Assembly: GCA_013288685.1 (NCBI GenBank)
Contig: JABDBM010000032.1
Span: 1 to 39,552, forward strand
DNA from: Bacteroidota bacterium
GTDB lineage: Bacteria; Bacteroidota; Bacteroidia; Sphingobacteriales; Sphingobacteriaceae
Direction of reading: 5' to 3'
DNA length: 39,552 nt
In this document: positions 8,936-15,500 of the stretch, one piece after another
How the letters are laid out: each line of letters opens with the position of its first letter
Numbering within the stretch: the stretch's first letter is position 1
Translations under genes and position numbers: made by a program
The notes under the pieces: generated by a model
Databases searched by the model: none
Seen by the model: the letters and a program-made list of their open reading frames with translations, nothing else
Told to the model about the DNA's origin: nothing

Positions 8936-9412
8936 ATGTTTAAACGGGCTAGCATTAAAAACGTTCTTATTATTCTTTTGCTGATTACAGCTGCCGGAAG
9001 CGGCTTTTGTTTTAAACCTGCTTATACCGAGCCAGATTGGCTTGCATGGACCAACCGTTGCCTGGCAGAAATTTATAACCCGGTTGCCGATTCCAAATTA
9101 AAAAAATGGGAATTTACGGTTAATGCCGACGACTTTTTACGCCTCCGTAAAGTTTACGCCAAAGGACGTGAGGAATATTTCTCGATGAATTTGCACCAGT
9201 TTAACGATTTGGACTACCTGGGCAGCGCAACCAGCGGCACCCTGCAAATAAAAACCATGGCCGACGACATTATTGTACAAACCCGCAACGACCGCCACGG
9301 CGATGTAGACTCCATGACCACTGTTTTAAACATCCCCATAAAAAACCTTGAACCCGAACGCTTAGACAGCCTGCGCCAGGCGTTTAACTATTTTAAAGGG
9401 AAGGGGATGTGA
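8936..9412 (+). CDS. Small exported protein of unknown function
   Basis: I place the start at the ATG at 8936, giving 158 residues that begin MFKRASIKNVLIILLLITAA, a signal peptide or membrane anchor. A longer reading from 8771 would run antisense through the neighbouring gene and lacks a signal, so I reject it. The mature part is short, mixed alpha/beta, with FTVNADDFLRLRKVYAKGRE and a C-terminal LDSLRQAFNYFKGKG helix. No family is recognised. It is convergent with the gene at 9425-10717, only 12 bases away. Confidence 0.75.
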   Translation: MFKRASIKNVLIILLLITAAGSGFCFKPAYTEPDWLAWTNRCLAEIYNPVADSKLKKWEFTVNADDFLRLRKVYAKGREEYFSMNLHQFNDLDYLGSATSGTLQIKTMADDIIVQTRNDRHGDVDSMTTVLNIPIKNLEPERLDSLRQAFNYFKGKGM

Positions 9413-9424
9413 GTTATTGTCCAT

Positions 9425-10717
9425 TTATTTTTTCAATTTGTCTAATGATATTGCGGCGCCAAGATAAGTGGTTAAATAGCGCAAATTTCCTATAACAACC
9501 CTGTACTCTCCGCCCAGTGCAATATCAACCGGAGCAACAGTTGTTAGTATTTGAAATTTAGTTACAAAATAAGGTTTATATGCCGTGGTAGTAGTAAGGT
9601 TATAACGGAGGTAGTAATCCAGCGCAGCATTGTCGGGGTTATTGTTAGTTTGAATAAAAGCTACACCAAAGATTGGATATGCTGAAAGCATCAATCTGCT
9701 AAAGCTAAATTTTAACGGAACGCCCGCGCCAAGATAGAAATCATGGAAGGATTCGGAACGATAGGAATAAGGGACAGGGGGGTCGTCGGCAGGGCTTATG
9801 TTTTTTGGTAAATATTTATGAAGAATGGTGTCCCGGCTTAAATAATTTATTTTTGGAGTATATATTTCAGTTGTTAACAAGCCCTCGATGTGGAGGCTTA
9901 AATATACTTGAGAAAGTTGATCGGCATAAACTTGAAACATAGGATCAATATACGCTCCCCAAATATTGTAGTCAACCTTTCTATTAACAGCATAATTTCT
10001 TCTTACAACTTTTGAACTATCGGTTGTATTATAATAGTCCTGTGATTTTAAAAAGTAGTAATCCTGGCTCCTATAACTGCTTCCGGAATCAGTTTGAAAA
10101 TAATGGAAGTTGAACAGGCTAAATTGGATGCCCCATTTTTTATAAATGTTAGGGCGGAACGCATTAATCTCTCCCGCAAAGTTCTTAAATACAGGGCCCG
10201 AAAAGAAATCGAAGTTTCCTCCGGTTACAATCTTCACGGTCCATTTAGATGTATCAGGCATTTGAGCAGGCTTTTTTGGACCTACAATTAACAATGGCGT
10301 ATTGAAATTAATTATAATGGTATAAGTTTTCGATTTTGGAACATCACTAGTGATATTAAGTATAGTCATCGTACTTTTATTAGTAATAGTTTTAATATCA
10401 ACATAACAAATACTATCCTTTTTGGTTAATTTGGGGCTGGCAGACATGTCTGTTAAATATTTATAATCAAGGCTTTGCGTCGCTGTACTATTGGCCTCGT
10501 CTACGTTAAACTTTAGGGTCATCTGTTGCCCGGGCTGAAGCGATTTGGCTTTAAAAAAAAGCCTGTTTATGTTTTGACCCGTAATAGCGACCTTGGGTAA
10601 GTTGATATATAAGGTGTCTTTAATCAGCGTTTCATCGTTTGCGACAAAAAACAAATTCTGACTTTTAGCATAACTACTTAGTAGTGTTATAATGCCAATT
10701 AAAATGGTCTTTTTCAT
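9425..10717 (-). CDS. Predicted outer-membrane beta-barrel protein
   Basis: This 430-residue protein has a signal peptide (MKKTILIGIITLLSSYAKSQ). An N-terminal beta domain (about residues 20-150) is followed by alternating aromatic strands such as WTVKIVTGGNFDFFSGPVF and KKWGIQFSLFNFHYF, then PYFVTKFQILTTVAPVDIAL and the final YLTTYLGAAISLDKL strand. This pattern fits a beta-barrel of the outer membrane. No plug domain, TonB box or enzyme motif is visible. It is a single gene, convergent with 8936-9412. The function is unknown. Confidence 0.78.
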   Translation of the reverse strand: MKKTILIGIITLLSSYAKSQNLFFVANDETLIKDTLYINLPKVAITGQNINRLFFKAKSLQPGQQMTLKFNVDEANSTATQSLDYKYLTDMSASPKLTKKDSICYVDIKTITNKSTMTILNITSDVPKSKTYTIIINFNTPLLIVGPKKPAQMPDTSKWTVKIVTGGNFDFFSGPVFKNFAGEINAFRPNIYKKWGIQFSLFNFHYFQTDSGSSYRSQDYYFLKSQDYYNTTDSSKVVRRNYAVNRKVDYNIWGAYIDPMFQVYADQLSQVYLSLHIEGLLTTEIYTPKINYLSRDTILHKYLPKNISPADDPPVPYSYRSESFHDFYLGAGVPLKFSFSRLMLSAYPIFGVAFIQTNNNPDNAALDYYLRYNLTTTTAYKPYFVTKFQILTTVAPVDIALGGEYRVVIGNLRYLTTYLGAAISLDKLKK

Positions 10718-11126
10718 GACTTGATAAGTAAGGTTGAGCCATAAATTTATTAATTTTTTTTTAAAAGCAATAGCTATTATTATTTTTTTTGTAGCATAAC
10801 CATCGAATAGTGAGCTCCTTACCCCTTTTCGTATTTTGCGTGGGTGATTAGGGTATTATTTGTTTTGAAGATTTGAGAACAAGGTGTTCGTGTTACGCAA
10901 GAAACCCATCTCGATACCGAACGAACGCCCAATCACAAATGGGCGACACACTCGTCCGCAACTTATCAACACTTGTCAATTACTTTTTAAGATACTTATA
11001 TACAAGCAATTATAATAAGTGTATCTTTATTTACAATTTAAATCTATATACACCTTCCCTTTCCCCAGGCACCATTCCGAAAAGGCCTAAAAATAGAGTA
11101 GGATTTAACCTAAATTTATAAATGTT
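10718..11126. other. Gene-free AT-rich divergent intergenic region with a small hairpin
   Basis: This 409-base stretch separates the minus-strand gene at 9425-10717 from the plus-strand operon at 11127. It holds long T and A runs (10747-10795) and a small inverted repeat (CGCCCA at 10926-10931 with TGGGCG at 10940-10945). I see no convincing gene; a short open frame at 10873-11121 has no protein-like composition. Promoters for both flanks must lie here, but I could not fix a Bacteroidota -33/-7 pair with confidence. Confidence 0.6.
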
Positions 11127-11504
11127 ATGAGAAAGTTAACATTGTTATCGCTTTGCATTCCTGTGTTACTGCTATTTTCGTTTGTACTCAATCAAAACCG
11201 CGGCATTAAACGCGTTAGTAAGCACCTGTACACGGTTAGCCCTACTGCTAACAAAAGGGTATCGGCTGCCGACAAGGAAAGACTTAAGGATATTATAGCT
11301 AAACACTATGGTATAAAAGAATTCGGCCGGGGCGAGATTACTATTGGCGCCAGCAACCCGCTAAACAAAGCATCGGGCGGTATATTTGATAGCAGCGTTT
11401 ATAAAGATTGGGTAAGCACCCGCTTTATTTTTTGGAAAGTAATTAGCACCTTACCAGATGAAGCTATTAAAGCTAACGAAATATTGGCCAAATACGCCGA
11501 TTGA
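11127..11504 (+). CDS. Small membrane-anchored protein, first gene of the HTTM operon
   Basis: This encodes 125 residues with an N-terminal hydrophobic segment (LTLLSLCIPVLLLFSFVLNQ), either a signal peptide or an anchor. The remainder has a helical segment (KERLKDIIAKHYGIKEFGRG) and no motif I recognise. The stop TGA at 11502-11504 overlaps the ATG of the next gene by one base (TGATG), which points to translational coupling with the two membrane proteins downstream. By context it is a component of whatever the HTTM protein does. Confidence 0.8.
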   Translation: MRKLTLLSLCIPVLLLFSFVLNQNRGIKRVSKHLYTVSPTANKRVSAADKERLKDIIAKHYGIKEFGRGEITIGASNPLNKASGGIFDSSVYKDWVSTRFIFWKVISTLPDEAIKANEILAKYAD

Positions 11505-12145
11505 TGAGCTTTAATACCGGGCGTTTGCGTACGCGACAGCGCAAGCGCCCTTTTTACGCCCTAAAAAAACCTTTGCTTTTAGGCTGGATATTTTTTCACC
11601 TGGCTTTTATTATTTTAATAAATGCGAACGGCTCGTACAGCGCGTATAACCAGTTTAACCAAAAACCTAACACTTTTGCCCCGTTTGTGGCGGCAACCAA
11701 ACTGTTCAATACCATGCCCTGCCGCTACTACGGCCGCTATACCGGCGCCGAAACCGGCTATGGCTTTTTTGGCATTAACGTACGCTCAAACGGCATCCTG
11801 ATTGCTGAATGCGGCGGTAATGGCTTAACGGCCGATTTCAATTCGTACGAAACATCGCTTCGCTTTTTCTCGATGGCCAACGCCCTTACAGATGATTTTA
11901 TGAAAACATCCCAAAAAACCGATTCGCTGAAGCTGGCGCAGGGTACCGATTATATGCGCGCTTTCAGCAATTTGGTACTTAAAAACATTGCTGTAAAAAT
12001 GTACCAGGTAAACAGCTGTCCCGATTCGGTTATTTCCCTCAGTTACAACCTGCTCAGTTATCCTACCCTGGCAGCTGTAAATAAGGGCACACCCAAACGT
12101 TACCAGTTAACAAAGCTTATTTCTGTTACCTACCGTTTAAAATAG
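11504..12145 (+). CDS. Single-pass membrane partner of the HTTM protein
   Basis: I use the ATG at 11504, which overlaps the previous stop (TGATG); a TTG three bases earlier is in frame but less likely. The 213-residue product has a basic N-terminus, one transmembrane helix (LLLGWIFFHLAFIILINANG) and an outward domain containing the motif YTGAETGYGFFGINVRSNG. Proteins with a similar 'TG..TGYGFF.PNV' motif occur next to HTTM-domain proteins in Bacteroidota, as I recall. The next gene starts one base after the stop, so they form a tight pair. Biochemical role unknown. Confidence 0.8.
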   Translation: MSFNTGRLRTRQRKRPFYALKKPLLLGWIFFHLAFIILINANGSYSAYNQFNQKPNTFAPFVAATKLFNTMPCRYYGRYTGAETGYGFFGINVRSNGILIAECGGNGLTADFNSYETSLRFFSMANALTDDFMKTSQKTDSLKLAQGTDYMRAFSNLVLKNIAVKMYQVNSCPDSVISLSYNLLSYPTLAAVNKGTPKRYQLTKLISVTYRLK

Positions 12146-12146
12146 T

Positions 12147-13052
12147 ATGAACATCAGCGTAAGCATAACAACCATTTTAAACCGCATACAACAACCCGTA
12201 AACGCCAACTGGCTGTTTTTTTACCGCATAAACATTGCAGGCTTCGCCCTGCTTCACTTTATGGCTATCCAGCCCGATTTTGCCGATCTGTATTCTTACA
12301 AGGGCTACGTTTACCCGGATATCATGAATACAGCTGCCGATGGTATTAGCTTTACGTTAGTAAGTTTACAAGCTGCGTTAAGCAAAATTAGCCTGCACAT
12401 AGGTTACGATACCCTCTTACTGTTTTGCCGTATTGCCTATCCCTTATCGTTGCTATTGCTTATTGCAGGCCTGTTTACACGTTTAAGCGCTATAGCGGCT
12501 TTGTTTTTTCAGTTGCTGCTCATACAGTCGATACACCTGTATCAATACGGTGTGGATGGCTTTACCACTTTCGCCCTTTTTTATTGCTGTGTGTTTCCGG
12601 TGGGTAGTGTTTACAGTTTGGATAGCCGCTGGTTTAATACCCCAAAGCAGGATGGCGCCATATACCTTTTTTTGTTGCAGGCGCATTTGTGCATAGCGTA
12701 CTTTTTTTCGGGGTTCGATAAAATAATAGGTCCAACCTGGCGCAATGGCGAAGCGATATGGAAAGCCCTGCACAGCCACAATTATTATAGCATTTTTAGT
12801 TTAGATTTTATGGCCGGTACGCCATTTTTCTTTATCTCATGCTGGCTAACCATGCTGCTCGAGCTGGGGTATTTTGTATTTATGAACATGCGGGCTGCGC
12901 GCAAGTGCTGGCTGACCGGGATTATTGGCCTGCACCTGTTTATTGCGCTTTTTATGGGGTTATTCTTCTTCTCGGGCTTGTTAATTACACTTAGTTTGTG
13001 TGCTTATTATGTGCCGTATATGAAGTCTGAAATTCTGAATCGGAAGTCCTGA
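12147..13052 (+). CDS. HTTM domain membrane protein (vitamin K-dependent gamma-carboxylase-like)
   Basis: This 301-residue protein is strongly hydrophobic with about seven to eight transmembrane helices. The segment LQAHLCIAYFFSGFDKIIGP followed by TWRNGEAIWKAL is characteristic of the HTTM (horizontally transferred transmembrane) family, which includes eukaryotic gamma-carboxylase and the SdpB immunity/maturation protein of Bacillus. The early WLFFYRINIAGFALLHF helix also fits. The long lumenal domain of true carboxylases is absent, so carboxylation activity should not be assumed. It closes a three-gene coupled operon (11127-13052). Bacterial HTTM proteins have been connected with peptide maturation and with DoxX-like redox chemistry; which applies here is open. 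Confidence 0.88.
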   Translation: MNISVSITTILNRIQQPVNANWLFFYRINIAGFALLHFMAIQPDFADLYSYKGYVYPDIMNTAADGISFTLVSLQAALSKISLHIGYDTLLLFCRIAYPLSLLLLIAGLFTRLSAIAALFFQLLLIQSIHLYQYGVDGFTTFALFYCCVFPVGSVYSLDSRWFNTPKQDGAIYLFLLQAHLCIAYFFSGFDKIIGPTWRNGEAIWKALHSHNYYSIFSLDFMAGTPFFFISCWLTMLLELGYFVFMNMRAARKCWLTGIIGLHLFIALFMGLFFFSGLLITLSLCAYYVPYMKSEILNRKS

Positions 13053-13098
13053 GCCGGAAAATTTACGGCTTTGACTCAGGGCTCCCCGTTTAGGACTT
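13044..13098. repeat. Inverted repeat/hairpin at the end of the HTTM operon
   Basis: Nested inverted sequences overlap the HTTM stop codon: AAGTCCT (13044-13050) with AGGACTT (13092-13098), CCTGAG (13048-13053) with CTCAGG (13075-13080), and GCCG (13053-13056) with CGGC (13066-13069). No T-run follows, so it is either a factor-assisted terminator or another intergenic repeat. The next 200 bases up to 13307 contain no gene I can support. Confidence 0.5.
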
Positions 13099-13307
13099 GT
13101 GCACTCCGCGCTCCCTGTTACACAGCCACCCGTCTGTCTGTACGAACGAACACTCCGTCAACTCAACAACACTCTTTGGGCACATTGGAACCTTTACAAA
13201 CCAAAACCGGCAGTTCATGGCGAAAAAATGTGTGTTCGTAAGGTTAATTTGCCAAATACCTGCCAATGCTGCATTTTTAAGAAAATAATCACCTAAACCT
13301 TATCACT

Positions 13308-13889
13308 ATGATTCTCCAATTTCAGCAAATTATCAACGCCTTCTTAGCCTACATCGATAGCGGCCGGATTTTTCGCGAACCGTTTAAATGGCTGTATATG
13401 CTGGCCTCATTTTCCTCGGCGCTATTTCCCATCATTATTATTTTTTTGGCATTTAAACACGGTTTGTTCGAAGGGCCTTTTAAAATTGTATTGGCCTTTT
13501 TGCTCATCTGGATGTTTATGCTGGTAGCAGGCGCCGTAGGTTGCCTTATTTGGTGGGATCGTAAGGACAAAGTTAGCAACCTAACCACCGGCGAACAGGA
13601 ATTTGTGGCAAGCCCGGTATTTGCACACTATATTCAAACCGCAGGCGAAGTATTTGCTATTTATATGGCTGTTGTAGGCACAGGTATATCATTAATAAGC
13701 GGTGTTTTTTTAAGCGGCGATGGTTACGAGTTAAATTCTGTTTTGCCTTTTAACCCGTCAATTGGTTTTTTAGGTGTATTTGCGTTTCCGGTATTAGGCT
13801 ATTTGATATTGGTATTTACCCGGTTTATTGCCGAGCAAATTAAAGCATTGGCTACCATTGCCAATAACACACGTAAAACGGGCTATTAA
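13308..13889 (+). CDS. Four-helix membrane protein of unknown function
   Basis: This encodes 193 residues with four predicted transmembrane helices at roughly 32-50, 58-83, 115-137 and 148-172. A cytoplasmic-type loop follows helix 2 (WWDRKDKVSNLTTGEQE). No motif or family is recognised. It is followed after 11 bases by a small lipoprotein gene in the same direction, so the two are probably co-transcribed. Its position just upstream of the phospho-signalling island may be coincidental. Confidence 0.75.
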   Translation: MILQFQQIINAFLAYIDSGRIFREPFKWLYMLASFSSALFPIIIIFLAFKHGLFEGPFKIVLAFLLIWMFMLVAGAVGCLIWWDRKDKVSNLTTGEQEFVASPVFAHYIQTAGEVFAIYMAVVGTGISLISGVFLSGDGYELNSVLPFNPSIGFLGVFAFPVLGYLILVFTRFIAEQIKALATIANNTRKTGY

Positions 13890-13900
13890 TACAGTTCCAA

Positions 13901-14257
13901 ATGAAAAAACTAATCAACCTTGTTGCTTCAATTATTTTAGTAACCTGCCTGGCATCGTGCAACAGCGGTGGCGGTGGCAAGTTTGTGGGCAAATGGAAAC
14001 CTCTTAAAAACAGTATTTTGAACGGTGCGGGCCTTGTAGTTATTGAACGCGAAGGCGATGGATATAGCCTGTCAAACGACAATCCGCATAAAGTAATTGC
14101 CTCCCTTTTTTACAACCATGCCGATGATTGTCTTACCGGCGATGCAGGCGGCGTAACGTTAATTGTGAATTACCATAAAGACACCCGGCATATTACCATG
14201 GGGCCAAAATCATTGGGCATTATGGATCAATTGGTTGAGCTGGAAAAGGCCGAGTAG
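13901..14257 (+). CDS. Small lipoprotein of unknown function
   Basis: This 118-residue product has a lipoprotein signal peptide (LINLVASIILVTCLASC, lipidated Cys near residue 20) and a glycine-rich spacer (NSGGGGKF). The mature part begins FVGKWKPLKN, the usual opening of small lipocalin-like or DUF-type Bacteroidota lipoproteins that report 'GKW' at the start of a beta-barrel. It follows the membrane protein at 13308-13889 by 11 bases. No function can be assigned. Confidence 0.78.
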   Translation: MKKLINLVASIILVTCLASCNSGGGGKFVGKWKPLKNSILNGAGLVVIEREGDGYSLSNDNPHKVIASLFYNHADDCLTGDAGGVTLIVNYHKDTRHITMGPKSLGIMDQLVELEKAE

Positions 14258-14641
14258 CAAGTTGCCTTTAAAATATAAAATACGATGGCACAAAACAGGT
14301 AGCGCGTTTAAGCTGATAAGGGTTAATAAATGCAATATTAATCCCAAACTGTTTTGCAGGATTGTTTCTTATTGTACTGGTGTGCCGCATCCGGAGATGA
14401 GTTCTGGCCCCACTGCTGCTATAGCAGAAATTAATAACCAGTCCGTTTCTTTCACGAATAAAAATAATCGGTTAAAAACTACGTGGTATTTAATTATTAT
14501 GTTTTAATAATTATATTTATTGAAACTTAACATGTTATCACAACGACACGAAAATTTACCTGATTTTCTGGTCCGGCGTTATTTTTTTAAATAACAGGAT
14601 GACGTTTTCTGCAATTAACCTATATATCTAAAAACAAAGTA
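14258..14641. other. Intergenic region carrying the promoter of the phospho-signalling operon
   Basis: These 384 bases hold no protein gene I can support; an open frame at 14235-14507 has no protein-like composition. Near its right end are a short hairpin (GAAAAT/ATTTTC around 14550-14568), a palindrome GTTATTT-TTTT-AAATAAC at 14578-14595, and directly after it the TGAC...TATATA promoter element at 14600-14626. The palindrome sits just upstream of the -35 region and could be an operator or UP-type element. Confidence 0.6.
14600..14626 (+). promoter_or_regulatory. Putative ECF-sigma promoter, copy A (protease/ABC/sigma operon)
   Basis: TGACGTTTT at 14600-14608 and AACC-TATATA ending at 14626 have 21 bases from the first T to the T of TATATA. 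The same two boxes occur at 21755, 23797 and, on the minus strand, 26113. The ATG at 14642 follows after 15 bases, so the leader would be very short. The assignment to the ECF sigma factor at 18815 is inference from linkage. Confidence 0.6.
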
Positions 14642-15481
14642 ATGAAAGTAAAATCTCTTTTAGTTTTAATTATTGTGGTATGCTGTTTAACCAATGCCTT
14701 TGCGCAGGAGCAAAAAATAGCCAAAGAGCAGGCAAACAGGATAATAGAAGCGTATAAAAGAAACGCCCGCACCTTTATGAACCTTGAAGTATGCGGCGAT
14801 CCGTACGACGGACCTGTTTACATATTAAAACAAACCGAGAACTATTCGTTAGACAGGTTGATAACCATAAGTCCGCAGCAGGAGGCTGATTTGGGCCTGA
14901 AAATGTTTCATGAAACACAGGAAGCCAATGTGGTTAACAACCCTAAGGATGTAGCTATGCTGCGCGATATGGTGGCAAAGTTAGCCACTGTTTCGTCAAA
15001 CCCGGGGCGCACCTATCATGTATACATTATCAAATCCGACCAGATTAATGCTTTTTCTACAATTGGCGGGTATATTTACGTAACATCGGCTTTGCTGAAT
15101 TTTGTTGATACCAAAGATGAACTGGCTTTTGTGCTGGGGCACGAAATGTCGCACATTCTTAACGGCCACGTGGTACGTAAAATAAAGAAAATTGCATTTT
15201 TAAGCAATTTAGGTCAGAAATTGAGTTACCAGCAATTCTCCACCATTGCCCTTGATTTAAGTATGCAATTATCAGCGCCTTTTGATCAGATTGACGAATA
15301 TGATGCTGATAAATCGAGCCTGCAACTGGTAAATAAAGCCGGTTACGACGAAACCGCATTTAACGCTTTCTTTATGAAGCTGGAGCGTTATGACAGGAAA
15401 GACCTGCTGAGCCGTTTTATGTCAACCCACCCATCATCGGCCAACCGCCGTAAATGTTTAAATAAATTAATTGCAAAGTAA
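14642..15481 (+). CDS. M48-family zinc metalloprotease, exported
   Basis: This 279-residue protein has a signal peptide (KSLLVLIIVVCCLTNAFAQ). The zinc-binding motif HEMSH is at residues 167-171 within LAFVLGHEMSHILNGH, and the third ligand is probably E219 in DEYDAD, matching the ExxAD pattern of BepA/LoiP-type and HtpX-type peptidases. The IGGYIYVTSALLNFV strand ahead of the motif is also typical. There are no TPRs and no multi-pass membrane domain, so it is a soluble periplasmic enzyme likely acting on outer-membrane or misfolded proteins. It leads the operon that continues with the FHA-ABC exporter 19 bases later, immediately behind promoter copy A. Confidence 0.92.
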   Translation: MKVKSLLVLIIVVCCLTNAFAQEQKIAKEQANRIIEAYKRNARTFMNLEVCGDPYDGPVYILKQTENYSLDRLITISPQQEADLGLKMFHETQEANVVNNPKDVAMLRDMVAKLATVSSNPGRTYHVYIIKSDQINAFSTIGGYIYVTSALLNFVDTKDELAFVLGHEMSHILNGHVVRKIKKIAFLSNLGQKLSYQQFSTIALDLSMQLSAPFDQIDEYDADKSSLQLVNKAGYDETAFNAFFMKLERYDRKDLLSRFMSTHPSSANRRKCLNKLIAK

Positions 15482-15500
15482 TTAATAGCCCGTTTTTATT

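Noticed and set aside
10975..11080. Further TGAC...TATATA promoter copies upstream of the HTTM operon
   Set aside because: TATATA occurs twice, but no TGAC box is at 20-21 bases upstream.
10873..11121. Short open frame before the HTTM operon
   Set aside because: Low-complexity, AT-rich sequence with no recognisable motif; treated as intergenic.
11127..13052. Calling the HTTM operon a Bacillus-type SdpABC system
   Set aside because: No toxin precursor or clear SdpA similarity; only the HTTM fold and gene order are reminiscent.
13097..13296. Two overlapping short frames after the HTTM operon
   Set aside because: Overlapping frames in repeat-like sequence without protein-like composition.
14235..14507. 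Short open frame after the lipoprotein gene
   Set aside because: Composition is not protein-like, it overlaps the lipoprotein end, and no start signal or domain is visible.
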